Assembly (NCBI RefSeq): GCF_000369525.1
Contig: NZ_KB850076.1
Span: 190,720 to 254,719 of the forward strand
DNA: 64,000 bases
Source of the DNA: Acinetobacter higginsii
Lineage (GTDB): Bacteria; Pseudomonadota; Gammaproteobacteria; Pseudomonadales; Moraxellaceae
Direction: 5' to 3'
Part shown: positions 35,066-43,691 of the stretch, one piece after another
Layout: every line of letters starts with the position of its first letter
Numbering within the stretch: position 1 is the stretch's first letter
The notes under the pieces: generated by a model
What the model was told of the DNA's origin: nothing
The model's input: only the letters and a program-made list of their open reading frames with translations
Database searches by the model: none
Position numbers and translations under genes: made by a program

Positions 35066-36334
35066 TTAAGTCGATGCCTTTCGTTTCATTTGATCGAAGA
35101 AGTCATCATTGGTTTTGGTTTCTTTCATACGATCTAATAAGAATTCCATCGCCGCAAGCTCATCCATCGGATGTAATAACTTGCGTAGAATCCAAACTTT
35201 ACGAAGATTCTCTTCGCTCATGAGGCGTTCTTCACGACGAGTACCAGATTTTTTGATATTCATTGCAGGGAATACACGTTTCTCTGCAATACGACGATCA
35301 AGGGTAATTTCTTGGTTACCTGTACCTTTAAACTCTTCATAGATCACATCATCCATTTTACTGCCAGTTTCAATCAAAGCAGTAGAAATAATGGTGAGTG
35401 AACCACCTTCTTCAATATTACGTGCAGCACCGAAGAAACGTTTTGGACGTTCTAGAGCATGTGCGTCTACACCACCAGTCAATACCTTGCCTGATGAAGG
35501 CACTACAGTGTTGTAAGCACGTGCAAGACGGGTAATCGAGTCAAGGAGAATCACAACATCTTTTTTGTGTTCAACTAGACGTTTCGCTTTCTCGATCACC
35601 ATTTCAGCAACTTGAACGTGACGGGCAGGTGCTTCATCAAATGTAGATGCAATCACTTCACCACGAACAGTACGTTCCATTTCGGTGACTTCTTCAGGAC
35701 GTTCGTCAATTAGAAGTACAATTAAGAAAACTTCTGGATTATTACGGACAATCGATTGCGCAATGGTTTGTAATAACATTGTTTTACCCGCTTTTGGCGG
35801 CGCAACAATAATAGAACGTTGACCTTTACCAATTGGCGCGACAAGATCGACAACACGAGAGGTTAAGTCTTCTGTTGTACCGTTACCCAATTCCATCACC
35901 AACTGTTCAGTTGGGAATAATGGGGTAAGGTTTTCAAATAGAATTTTATTACGTGAGTTTTCAGGCGTATCGTAGTTAATTTGGTTTACTTTTAATAAAG
36001 CAAAATAACGTTCACCTTCTTTCGGTGGACGAATTGTGCCAGTAATCGTATCACCGGTACGTAAATTAAAGCGGCGAATTTGTGATGGGCTGACATAAAT
36101 GTCATCTGGTCCTGCTAGATATGAGCCAGCAGCAGAGCGTAAGAAGCCAAAACCATCAGAAAGAATTTCGAGAACACCATCACCAAAGATTTCTTCGCCG
36201 TTCATGGCGTGGCGTTTTAAAATGGCAAAAATAATATCTTGTTTACGGTTACGTGCCATGCCTTCAAGGCCCATAAACTCCGCAATTTTAATGAGTTCGC
36301 CAATGGGTTTTTTCTTGAGTTCAGTTAAGTTCAT
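35066..36334 (-). CDS. rho: Transcription termination factor Rho
   Basis: This hexameric RNA helicase ends factor-dependent transcripts. The 422-aa protein has the N-terminal helix bundle, the cold-shock-like RNA-binding domain (about 50-125, GFGFLRSAAGSYLAGPDDIYV cut short here by rule), and the RecA-like core with Walker A APPKAGKT (178-185), Walker B VVILLDSITRLAR and the Q- and R-loop regions (SGKVLTGGVDAHAL). The length is like E. coli Rho, and no Asn-rich insertion is present. Rho genes often attenuate their own leader, and the 327-bp upstream gap would allow this. Confidence 0.97.
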   Translation of the reverse strand: MNLTELKKKPIGELIKIAEFMGLEGMARNRKQDIIFAILKRHAMNGEEIFGDGVLEILSDGFGFLRSAAGSYLAGPDDIYVSPSQIRRFNLRTGDTITGTIRPPKEGERYFALLKVNQINYDTPENSRNKILFENLTPLFPTEQLVMELGNGTTEDLTSRVVDLVAPIGKGQRSIIVAPPKAGKTMLLQTIAQSIVRNNPEVFLIVLLIDERPEEVTEMERTVRGEVIASTFDEAPARHVQVAEMVIEKAKRLVEHKKDVVILLDSITRLARAYNTVVPSSGKVLTGGVDAHALERPKRFFGAARNIEEGGSLTIISTALIETGSKMDDVIYEEFKGTGNQEITLDRRIAEKRVFPAMNIKKSGTRREERLMSEENLRKVWILRKLLHPMDELAAMEFLLDRMKETKTNDDFFDQMKRKAST

Positions 36335-36603
36335 AAGTGGTCAGACAGAATGGAATAAGTGGAGGACTACGTTAGGGAAAGAATAAAAAATCGACCGCAT
36401 ACATACATGCTGAGGTAATTGTATTTACACAACCACGATTCAGTAGTCTGGTTCATTGTTTCAGAGAGAAATGTGAAAACAATTGTTATTGCCGAGCGGC
36501 GATCTTATGTTTTGTCTTGTAAGAAGCGCAATGAAGTAGATTCCATTCAAAGCTTCTTGATCCAGAAATATAGAGGAAATCAAGTAAATTGTCAATTTTT
36601 ACT
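36335..36603 (-). other. rho leader region
   Basis: The stretch between the 3' end of trxA and rho holds no credible gene. By position it should contain the rho promoter and an untranslated leader of up to about 250 nt. Rho-dependent attenuation of rho leaders is known in E. coli. I cannot identify specific sites by eye. Confidence 0.4.
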
Positions 36604-36638
36604 AAGAAATACGCGATTCAATCAATCGCGTATTTCTT
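36604..36638 (-). terminator. 15-bp perfect hairpin downstream of trxA
   Basis: AAGAAATACGCGATT (36604-36618) and its exact complement (36624-36638) enclose CAATC. The minus-strand sequence after the stem is AGTAAAAATTG, without a proper U run, so this may protect the trxA 3' end or work together with Rho. Confidence 0.6.
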
Positions 36639-36661
36639 GTATTGACCGTGTGACAATCGAA

Positions 36662-36988
36662 TTAGATGTTTTGGTCAATGAATGCTGCAAGTTTTGAACG
36701 CGGCGCTGCGCCAACTTGTTGAGCAACAACTTCGCCATTTTTAAACATCAATAATGCTGGGATATTACGAATGTTATATTTTACAGCAGTATCTTCACAT
36801 GCAGTCACGTCAACTTTAACGATTTTTACTTTTCCTGCATATTCAGTTGATAGATCTTCAAGAACAGGTGCAATTGCTTTACAAGGTGCACACCAGCCAG
36901 CCCAGAAATCAACAAGTACAGGAGTTTCAGCATCTAAAACATCTGCTTGGAAGTTTGCATCAGTTGTATTAACAATAGTCGCAGACAT
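36662..36988 (-). CDS. trxA: Thioredoxin
   Basis: TrxA is the main cytoplasmic disulfide reductase, recycled by thioredoxin reductase. The 108-aa protein has the active site Trp32-Cys33-Ala34-Pro35-Cys36-Lys in VDFWAGWCAPCKAIAP, where E. coli has WCGPCK. IRNIPALLMFKNGE contains the cis-Pro loop. The Gly-to-Ala change in the CxxC motif is tolerated in many thioredoxins. It lies upstream of rho in the same direction, the gene order also known in enterobacteria (trxA-rho). Confidence 0.96.
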   Translation of the reverse strand: MSATIVNTTDANFQADVLDAETPVLVDFWAGWCAPCKAIAPVLEDLSTEYAGKVKIVKVDVTACEDTAVKYNIRNIPALLMFKNGEVVAQQVGAAPRSKLAAFIDQNI

Positions 36989-37045
36989 GAGGTTGCTCCA
37001 AATTTAAGAAATAAAGTGCGAATTTAATCATCATCACGATGAATA

Positions 37046-37071
37046 TTACATTGCTACTTTACTCAATGTAA
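37046..37071. promoter_or_regulatory. Inverted repeat upstream of trxA
   Basis: TTACATTG (37046-37053) and CAATGTAA (37064-37071) are perfect 8-bp arms with a 10-bp spacer, about 58-83 bp before the trxA ATG. The arm spacing (18 bp centre to centre) would suit a dimeric repressor or activator. The identity is unknown. Confidence 0.4.
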
Positions 37072-37261
37072 GGGTTTGTTCTGATTATTCAAGTTTGAAA
37101 CCGAAAAGTCTAATGGATGCTCACGATGTTGATCATCGACTTCTACAATCATTTATTAAGTAAAAGCGCAAATACAGTACTTTTATTGCTTAAAATGACT
37201 TTAAAATTGTAAGCATGTGAATTACTCTAATGCGTGAATTGAGCATGGGTTTATATGAATA

Positions 37262-38782
37262 ATGTCTGATTTTCTGATTGATGAAGAATTACTTGCTGCG
37301 ATTGATATGGGATCGAATAGTTTCCATCTGGCAATCGCTCGTGTTGATCACGGTGAAGTTAAGAAAGTTGCTTCAATGTCAGAAAAAGTACAGTTAGCAG
37401 CTGGGCTTGATGAAAATAAGAATTTAACCGAAGCTGCGCAACAGCGTGGACTGGCATGTTTAGCCCGTTTTGTTGGGCGTTTGAGCTCAGTACAACCGAA
37501 TCGTTTACGTATCGTGGCAACCAATGCGTTAAGACAAGCAAAAAATGGTCACGAATTTATCCAAAAAGCAGCCGAAATTTTACCGAAACCGATTGAAATT
37601 ATTGCGGGTCGTGAAGAAGCACGTCTGATTTATCTGGGCGTTTCACATACCATGGCCAATGGTGGTCGACGTTTAGTCGTGGATATTGGTGGTGGTTCAA
37701 CCGAGTTTATCATCGGTGAGGAATTTGAGCCGCTGCATACCGAATCCTTACAAATGGGCTGTGTGGCCTATAGTAAAACCTATTTCCCTGATGGTGAAAT
37801 TACCAGCAAAGCATTTGATAAAGCCGTGGTTGCTGCACGCAAAGAAATGTCCGCCATAGCCAATACTTATAAATCTGTGGGTTGGGATACTGTCGTCGGA
37901 TCAAGCGGAACCATTAAAGCCTGCCGTCAGATCGCGGTTAATCTCGGTTTAAGTGATGAGCAAGAAAACTTGACCCGTGATGGTTTATATAAATTAAAAG
38001 ATCGTTTGCTCAAATTTAAACATATTTCTGAAATTGATTTTGAAGGTCTACGTGAAGACCGTCGAGCAGTTTTGCCAGCCGGCCTTGCGATTTTGTATGC
38101 CATTTTTGAAGTCTTAGATATCGACAAATTGGCATATTCTGACGGTGCATTACGTGAAGGCGTGATGTATGACTTGCTCGGTCGTTTTAAGCATGAAGAT
38201 ATTCGTGACCGCAGTGTGCAAGCACTTATGGGACGTTATAACGCAGATCCCAAACAAGCTGAACGGGTGGTCAATACGGCACAAGAGTTGTTTGATGGTG
38301 TTGCCGATGCGTTAAATTTAACGACTGAAGACAGTGACTTACTACGTCGTGCAGCTTATCTGCATGAAATCGGTTTAGCGATTAGCCATGGTGGTTATCA
38401 CCGTCATGGGGCATATTTATTGCAACATTCGGATATTCCGGGTTTCTCACAAATTGATCAAAATCATCTTTCACACTTGGTTTCACACCATCGTCGTAAG
38501 TTACGTGCAGATGCAAAAAATGACGTTTTAAAGGTCGGTGGTAGTCATTTAATCTACCTTTGCTTATTACTTCGTCTTGCAGTTTTACTGAACCATAGTC
38601 GTAGTGATCAGATGCTTCCTGCCATTGAACTGAGTGTTGTAAATGATCAACAATGGCAACTCAGCGTTTCTGGCGATGCTAAACAATGGCCTTTATTGGT
38701 TGCAGACCTGCATGATGAGCAGGTGCAATTTAAGCACTGGGACATTGAGTTAAATATTCAGTCAGACAAATTTGTTGATTAA
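37262..38782 (+). CDS. ppx: Exopolyphosphatase (Ppx/GppA family)
   Basis: Ppx removes terminal phosphate from polyphosphate, and GppA relatives act on pppGpp. The 506-aa protein has the actin-like ATPase motifs LAAIDMGSNSFHLAIARV, VVDIGGGSTEFIIGE and VVGSSGTIKA, then an HD-like helical domain (about 320-500, with RRAAYLHEIGLAISHGGYHRHGAY shortened here). The length fits bifunctional Ppx rather than the shorter form. It is upstream of accA by 28 bp. Whether pppGpp is also a substrate cannot be read from the sequence. Confidence 0.93.
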   Translation: MSDFLIDEELLAAIDMGSNSFHLAIARVDHGEVKKVASMSEKVQLAAGLDENKNLTEAAQQRGLACLARFVGRLSSVQPNRLRIVATNALRQAKNGHEFIQKAAEILPKPIEIIAGREEARLIYLGVSHTMANGGRRLVVDIGGGSTEFIIGEEFEPLHTESLQMGCVAYSKTYFPDGEITSKAFDKAVVAARKEMSAIANTYKSVGWDTVVGSSGTIKACRQIAVNLGLSDEQENLTRDGLYKLKDRLLKFKHISEIDFEGLREDRRAVLPAGLAILYAIFEVLDIDKLAYSDGALREGVMYDLLGRFKHEDIRDRSVQALMGRYNADPKQAERVVNTAQELFDGVADALNLTTEDSDLLRRAAYLHEIGLAISHGGYHRHGAYLLQHSDIPGFSQIDQNHLSHLVSHHRRKLRADAKNDVLKVGGSHLIYLCLLLRLAVLLNHSRSDQMLPAIELSVVNDQQWQLSVSGDAKQWPLLVADLHDEQVQFKHWDIELNIQSDKFVD

Positions 38783-38810
38783 CCATATTATTATGGACCA
38801 TTCTTGACTT

Positions 38811-39635
38811 ATGAAAAATAAAGCGACTCAGTCCAAGGCTTGGGCTACGGTTCAAATTGCACGACACCCTGAGCGTCCGCAATTTCTAGATTATGTCAGT
38901 GAAATTTTTACTGAATTTGATGCACTTCACGGCGACCGTTTATTTGGTGATGATGGTGCCATGATCGGTGGTTTGGCACGTTTTGACGGACAACCTGTGA
39001 TGGTGGTTGGTCAACATCGTGGTCGCAGCACACGTGAAAAACTACAGCATAACTTTGGGATGTGTAATCCAGAAGGATATCGTAAATCACAACGTTTACT
39101 CGATATGGCTGAGCGTTTTAATTTACCTGTGTTTACCTTCGTCGATACCATGGGTGCATATCCTGGTGTAGGGGCTGAAGAACGTGGTCAAGCAGAAGCG
39201 ATTGCAACCAGCTTGGCACAACTTTCAAGTTTAAAAGTGCCTGTGATTGCGACGATTCTTGGTGAAGGCGGTTCAGGTGGTGCTCTCGGTATTGGTGTAG
39301 CCGATCGTGTGATTATGCTGTCACACAGTATTTATTCGGTGATTTCACCTGAAGGTTGTGCGTCTATTCTATGGAAAACCGCAGATAAAGCAGCACAAGC
39401 GAGTGAAGCACTTTCTTTAACTGCAGATAAACTTCAAGCTTTAGGCATTGTTGAATATGTTGTGGATGAAGGTGATGGTGCACACTTGCAGCCTGAAAAA
39501 GTCATGCATGATTTGAAAGATGTGTTAAAACAAGCTTTAGATGAATTGCAACCGATGGATGCACAAGAACGATGCGACGCACGTTATCAACGTTTAATGA
39601 AGTTTGGCAGCAGCAATTTAGGCATCGCGTCTTAG
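38811..39635 (+). CDS. accA: Acetyl-CoA carboxylase carboxyltransferase subunit alpha
   Basis: AccA with AccD transfers CO2 from biotin to acetyl-CoA, giving malonyl-CoA for fatty-acid synthesis. The 274-aa protein contains DALHGDRLFGDDGAMIGGLA, FTFVDTMGAYPGVGAEERGQ, GEGGSGGALGIGVADRV and YSVISPEGCASILWK, all typical. It is shorter than E. coli AccA (319 aa), lacking much of the N-terminal extension. Its last 64 bp overlap the start of tilS in another frame. accD is not in the window. Confidence 0.95.
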   Translation: MKNKATQSKAWATVQIARHPERPQFLDYVSEIFTEFDALHGDRLFGDDGAMIGGLARFDGQPVMVVGQHRGRSTREKLQHNFGMCNPEGYRKSQRLLDMAERFNLPVFTFVDTMGAYPGVGAEERGQAEAIATSLAQLSSLKVPVIATILGEGGSGGALGIGVADRVIMLSHSIYSVISPEGCASILWKTADKAAQASEALSLTADKLQALGIVEYVVDEGDGAHLQPEKVMHDLKDVLKQALDELQPMDAQERCDARYQRLMKFGSSNLGIAS

Positions 39636-40963
39636 CACAAACACAGCATTTTTCTGAACAAACTCAATTCTTGATTGGGTGTAGCGGCGGCATGGATTCC
39701 ATGCTGTTGCTGTTTCTAATGTCTGAACTTTTTCCGACTCAAACCCGTGCGATTTATGTTGATCATCAACTACAAGCAATGAGTGCCGAATGGGGTCGTG
39801 TTGTAAAGCAGCAGTCAGATGCCTTAAATATCCCGTGTATTATCCAGCAAGTAGACGTTGCGACAGGCAATTTGGAACAGCAAGCGCGTCAAGCGCGTTA
39901 TCAAGCCTATCAACAGCATTTACAATCCAATGAAATTTTAGTTTTGGCCCATCATCAGCAGGATCAGGCTGAGACGCTATTATTACGCTTGTTTTCTGGA
40001 GCAGGCGTGCATGGATTAGCTGCGATGCAGCAACTTGATATTCGTCAAGACATGACCATTTGGCGACCATTTTTAGATGTGAGTCGCGAGCAAATTGAAC
40101 AATGGTCGCAGCAACTTGGTTTTGCCTATGTGACAGACCCAACTAATCATGATACGCACTACGATCGGGCGTGGTGTCGAGAAGAATTATGGGATGTCTT
40201 ACAAAAACGCTTCCCCAAAATGCAGGCAGCTGTAGCACGGACTAGTTCTTTGATGCAGGATGCTGCGGAAATACTGGATGACGTGTTGCAGACGGATTGG
40301 CAACACTGTGCGACCGATCGTGTACTTGATCTGATCAAGTTGCAGCAACTCTCGGCTGCACGGCAACGTCAATTGTTATCGACTTGGATGAAGGGGGTGG
40401 ATCAATATCGACCAAGTTATGATATGGTGCAGCGATTGCAGCATGAGGTCATTCTTGCAAAGCCAGATGCGCAGGCAACTTTACATATCAATCAACATTA
40501 TTTCGTTCGCTATCAGAAAACGTTATATCGTTTAACCCACGATGAGCTGTACGCAGAAAAATTATTTTCCTTTCCTGATACGTTGTCACAACAGTTTGAT
40601 ATAGGTGAAACCATCAATGTTGCGGCTGGACAATTTAAGATTAAAACTCAAAAAATTGGTCTTTCATCTCGGCTTTTAGGGCGAGAGTTAAGGTTGCTTA
40701 AACGACAGGGGGGTGAAAAAATTCATCTTTATGGTCGTGTTGGACATTGGCCTCTGAAAAAAGCCATCCAAGAGCTACAGATTTTGCCTTGGTTACGTCA
40801 TACAATTCAAATATTAGTCGTAGATAATGTTATGCTTGGGGTTTTTAGCCCAAAGGGTTTTTGGTTGGCGCAATCTGATTATTTAGAGCAGGGCGGTTGG
40901 CAACCAAGTTTAATTTCTGACTGTAATGACGTTTTTCAGCAGTCTTTTTCGTATGATGAGTAG
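39572..40963 (+). CDS. tilS: tRNA(Ile)-lysidine synthase TilS
   Basis: TilS converts C34 of the CAU-anticodon tRNA-Ile to lysidine, allowing AUA decoding. The 463-aa protein has the PP-loop CSGGMDS (Ser38-Ser43 region), VLAHHQQDQAETLLLRLFSG and the HYDRAWCREELW equivalent of the RNxxR motif, then the C-terminal tRNA-binding domains. The ATG at 39572 lies 64 bp inside accA. No other ATG/GTG/TTG fits between it and the PP-loop, so this overlapping start is favoured. accA-tilS neighbours are also found in E. coli. Confidence 0.92.
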   Translation: MRRTLSTFNEVWQQQFRHRVLAQTQHFSEQTQFLIGCSGGMDSMLLLFLMSELFPTQTRAIYVDHQLQAMSAEWGRVVKQQSDALNIPCIIQQVDVATGNLEQQARQARYQAYQQHLQSNEILVLAHHQQDQAETLLLRLFSGAGVHGLAAMQQLDIRQDMTIWRPFLDVSREQIEQWSQQLGFAYVTDPTNHDTHYDRAWCREELWDVLQKRFPKMQAAVARTSSLMQDAAEILDDVLQTDWQHCATDRVLDLIKLQQLSAARQRQLLSTWMKGVDQYRPSYDMVQRLQHEVILAKPDAQATLHINQHYFVRYQKTLYRLTHDELYAEKLFSFPDTLSQQFDIGETINVAAGQFKIKTQKIGLSSRLLGRELRLLKRQGGEKIHLYGRVGHWPLKKAIQELQILPWLRHTIQILVVDNVMLGVFSPKGFWLAQSDYLEQGGWQPSLISDCNDVFQQSFSYDE

Positions 40964-40966
40964 GAC

Positions 40967-41806
40967 ATGGCGACAACATTGAACCAAAATATTTGTTTTA
41001 TTGGCGGCGGTAACATGGCACAGGCCTTGATTGGTGGGTTGCTATCTCGTGGTTTACCCACAACGCGCATTACAGTTTCTGATCCTGTAGAACAAATTCG
41101 TCACATCTTAGAAGAAAAAAATATTCAAACCACAACAGACAATGTGGACGCAATTAAAAATGCGGACGTTGTGGTATTGGCGGTCAAACCCCAAGTTTTG
41201 GCAACGGTATTACAACCATTAAAAGGTTTATTGTCAGATAAACTCGTGATCTCAATTATTGCGGGTGCTGAAATTCAAACGATTTCAGATTTAATTGGTG
41301 GTAGTCAACGTATTGTTCGTGTCATGCCGAATACGCCAGCATTGGTACAAACAGGTGCACATGGCATTTATGCATCTGAAGCGGTAAATGCTCAAGATCG
41401 TGAGTTAACCAGTCAAATTTTAGCGGCGACAGGTTTAACCATTTGGGTGGAAACTGAAGCTCAAATTGATGCAGTAACCGCAGTCTCTGGTTCTGGCCCA
41501 GCATACTTCTTCTATTTAATGGAAAGTATGATTCGTGCTGGCAAAAACTTGGGACTCGATGAAAAAGTGGCGACGGCATTGACCTTGCAAACAGCTTTGG
41601 GTGCGGCACAAATGGCGATTACCAGCTCAAATTCTCCAGCAGAATTACGTAAAAATGTGACCTCTCCAAATGGTACAACGCAAGCAGCTTTAGAGGTGTT
41701 TGATCGTGCGCAGATTTCACAAAATATTCAAGCAGCGCTTGCAGCAGCTCAGAAGCGTAGCCAAGAGCTAGCGCAAGAGTTGAGTGACAAGACTAAATCG
41801 GTTTAA
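40967..41806 (+). CDS. proC: Pyrroline-5-carboxylate reductase
   Basis: ProC makes proline from pyrroline-5-carboxylate using NAD(P)H. The 279-aa protein has the Rossmann motif CFIGGGNMAQALIGGL, VVLAVKPQVL, RVMPNTPALVQTGAHG and the C-terminal AVSGSGPAYFFYLMES and NVTSPNGTTQAALEV signatures. AGGAC overlaps the end of tilS and precedes the ATG, so translation follows directly. The yggT gene lies 16 bp downstream, a common pairing. Confidence 0.96.
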   Translation: MATTLNQNICFIGGGNMAQALIGGLLSRGLPTTRITVSDPVEQIRHILEEKNIQTTTDNVDAIKNADVVVLAVKPQVLATVLQPLKGLLSDKLVISIIAGAEIQTISDLIGGSQRIVRVMPNTPALVQTGAHGIYASEAVNAQDRELTSQILAATGLTIWVETEAQIDAVTAVSGSGPAYFFYLMESMIRAGKNLGLDEKVATALTLQTALGAAQMAITSSNSPAELRKNVTSPNGTTQAALEVFDRAQISQNIQAALAAAQKRSQELAQELSDKTKSV

Positions 41807-41822
41807 GTAGGATAAGACAATT

Positions 41823-42392
41823 ATGGGTGCAAGTTCTGCGCTAATTTTTGGTGTTTTGATCAATGTTGCAATTTTATTGGTCTTTTTCCGTTTTTTAATG
41901 CAATTGGCAGCAGTCAGTCCATACAATCCTGTGGTGCTTTCAACCGTGAAAGCCACCAAGATTGTGGATGTGTTTAGCCGCATTTTCCCGACGATTGGTA
42001 AAGGCCGTGTCAATTTAGCGGCAGTTGCTTTGTTGGTGGTGCTGTATTTATTGAAAATGTTTGGTCTGATGTATTTGTCTGGGCAGATGCCACATAGTGC
42101 GGTATATCTGGTGATCACGACATTTGTGACCATGATTCAGGATTTGATTCGTTTCTGTCGTTACTTGATTTTTGCAACGATCATTTTAAGTTGGGTGGTG
42201 ATGTTTACGCAGACACGCTCACCTTATATTGAAGTGATTCAAGAATTGGCTGAACCATTGCTTGCACCATTCCGCCGTTTATTACCGAATATGGGGATGA
42301 TCGACCTGTCTCCAATTTTGGCTTTCTTGGCTTTGTACGTCGCTGAGATTCTGATGAATGAAGCAGCTAAAGTGCTATTAACTGGTCTTTAA
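41823..42392 (+). CDS. yggT: YggT-family membrane protein
   Basis: The 189-aa inner-membrane protein consists of two related YggT repeats, each with paired hydrophobic helices (about 5-28, 62-86, 95-125, 160-188). The signature RFLMQLAAVSPYNPVV and, in the second repeat, EPLLAPFRRLLPNMGMIDLSP (shown in part) are typical. YggT proteins are linked to osmotic protection and cell-division membrane functions in some bacteria. The proC-yggT order is widespread. Confidence 0.9.
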   Translation: MGASSALIFGVLINVAILLVFFRFLMQLAAVSPYNPVVLSTVKATKIVDVFSRIFPTIGKGRVNLAAVALLVVLYLLKMFGLMYLSGQMPHSAVYLVITTFVTMIQDLIRFCRYLIFATIILSWVVMFTQTRSPYIEVIQELAEPLLAPFRRLLPNMGMIDLSPILAFLALYVAEILMNEAAKVLLTGL

Positions 42393-42408
42393 GCAAATCT
42401 GATTCAAT

Positions 42409-42437
42409 AAAAAATGGGCGTTATGCCCATTTTTTAT
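42409..42437. terminator. Bidirectional terminator between yggT and the acyltransferase gene
   Basis: AAAAAATGGGC and GCCCATTTTTT with a GTTAT loop lie between the convergent genes. The acyltransferase stop is within it. Confidence 0.9.
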
Positions 42438-43564
42438 TTCTTGATCAAACGTTGCCGTATGGCTCGATTTAATGGATTGGAGAAATAGCGTGCAATGAAA
42501 GCACCTAACCCAATCGCAAGGACAAAATAGACCAATAATAAGACCAGTTTAATGTTGCCTTCTGTGACTGCTGGCGTATAAAACAGTTTAAAAAAACCTA
42601 AAATAATCAGGTGGAATAAATAAATTTCATAACTGTTCTTGCCAATCTCTTGTAACCACTTAAACCGCTGTGTCTGCGTCGTAGTGTGTTCATTTGCCGC
42701 ATTCGCAACAATCACGATCGCTGTCGCAAGTGCAAACAGGCTAACGCCCCAAATACAGTTTTGTTTAATCGGTGCAGAAAAATAGATGATGAACATGGTC
42801 GCAATGGCAAGGTATTTCAACCCTAACCAGGTTTGGGCTTGCAGTTTCAGTTGCGGTGCGATCAGCGCTGCAATACAGCCAAAGGCAATTCCATCAAAAC
42901 TAGAGAAGTAATGGTAGAGGTACGCACCACTTTCCTCACCATAATGTAAATATCTAAAATAGGGTGCAAATAGAATTATGGCAACACAGATAAATAGAAA
43001 GTAGGGCTTCTTCTTAAATAGCAGTGCTGTTAGTGGGAATAGTAGATAAAACACTTCTTCCACAGATAAAGACCATAACACGCCAAGCGCATAGTTGACC
43101 CAACCATTTTCAATAATCAGGATGTTCATCCAAAAGGTCAATGCTGCTAGGTTAACTGTTGACTGAGCGACAACAATGCCGTTTGGGGCCTGAGTCATAA
43201 AAGGTTTAAGCTCAAATGCACCGAAGAGATTGACCAGACAGATCAGCAGAATCAAGGTCGGTATGATGCGAGCGAATCGTGAAATATAAAAGTCGCGCGT
43301 ATTGATCTGATGTAATGCACCCCAGCGTTTGATGGTATGTGAGGTGATGAGATAGCCCGAGATCACAAAGAACATGGTGACACCATAATTACCATTGCGG
43401 GCTAAAAGTGTGGTGATGTTTTCACCCAAAACCTGAAAATTGATCGAGGTGTCAAACAGCTTATAAGGGATATTGAAGTGATGCAGTAAAACCAAAAAGA
43501 TTGAAATACAGCGTAATGAATCAATAGAGTGAAAGCGCTTAAATTGGACTTGATTAAAGGACAT
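42434..43564 (-). CDS. Acyltransferase family 3 (OafA/YrhL-like) membrane protein
   Basis: This 376-aa integral membrane acyltransferase has about ten hydrophobic helices. The catalytic-site motif near the N-terminus, IDSLRCISIFLVLLHHF, has the conserved RAxAxxxVxxxH pattern with the His, and GVTMFFVISGYLIT follows. Relatives O-acetylate lipopolysaccharide O-antigen or other surface glycans using acetyl-CoA. No glycan gene cluster is near, so the acceptor is unknown. There is no C-terminal SGNH domain. Confidence 0.88.
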   Translation of the reverse strand: MSFNQVQFKRFHSIDSLRCISIFLVLLHHFNIPYKLFDTSINFQVLGENITTLLARNGNYGVTMFFVISGYLITSHTIKRWGALHQINTRDFYISRFARIIPTLILLICLVNLFGAFELKPFMTQAPNGIVVAQSTVNLAALTFWMNILIIENGWVNYALGVLWSLSVEEVFYLLFPLTALLFKKKPYFLFICVAIILFAPYFRYLHYGEESGAYLYHYFSSFDGIAFGCIAALIAPQLKLQAQTWLGLKYLAIATMFIIYFSAPIKQNCIWGVSLFALATAIVIVANAANEHTTTQTQRFKWLQEIGKNSYEIYLFHLIILGFFKLFYTPAVTEGNIKLVLLLVYFVLAIGLGAFIARYFSNPLNRAIRQRLIKK

Positions 43565-43621
43565 ATTGCATTCCTTTCTCCTATACGAATTAATTTTTAT
43601 CAGATATTCTTTATTTTCAGT

Positions 43622-43663
43622 TTTCTTGTAGCGCAGGGGAGTTTATCCCCTGTCTGCAAGAAA
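43622..43663 (-). terminator. Long hairpin downstream of polA
   Basis: TTTCTTG/CAAGAAA and CAGGGGA/TCCCCTG form an interrupted stem in the 127-bp gap after polA. The T-rich run is on the plus-strand side, so termination of polA by this element alone is uncertain. Confidence 0.5.
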
Positions 43664-43691
43664 CATTTTGTTTTTCGGGTATGTAGATGGC

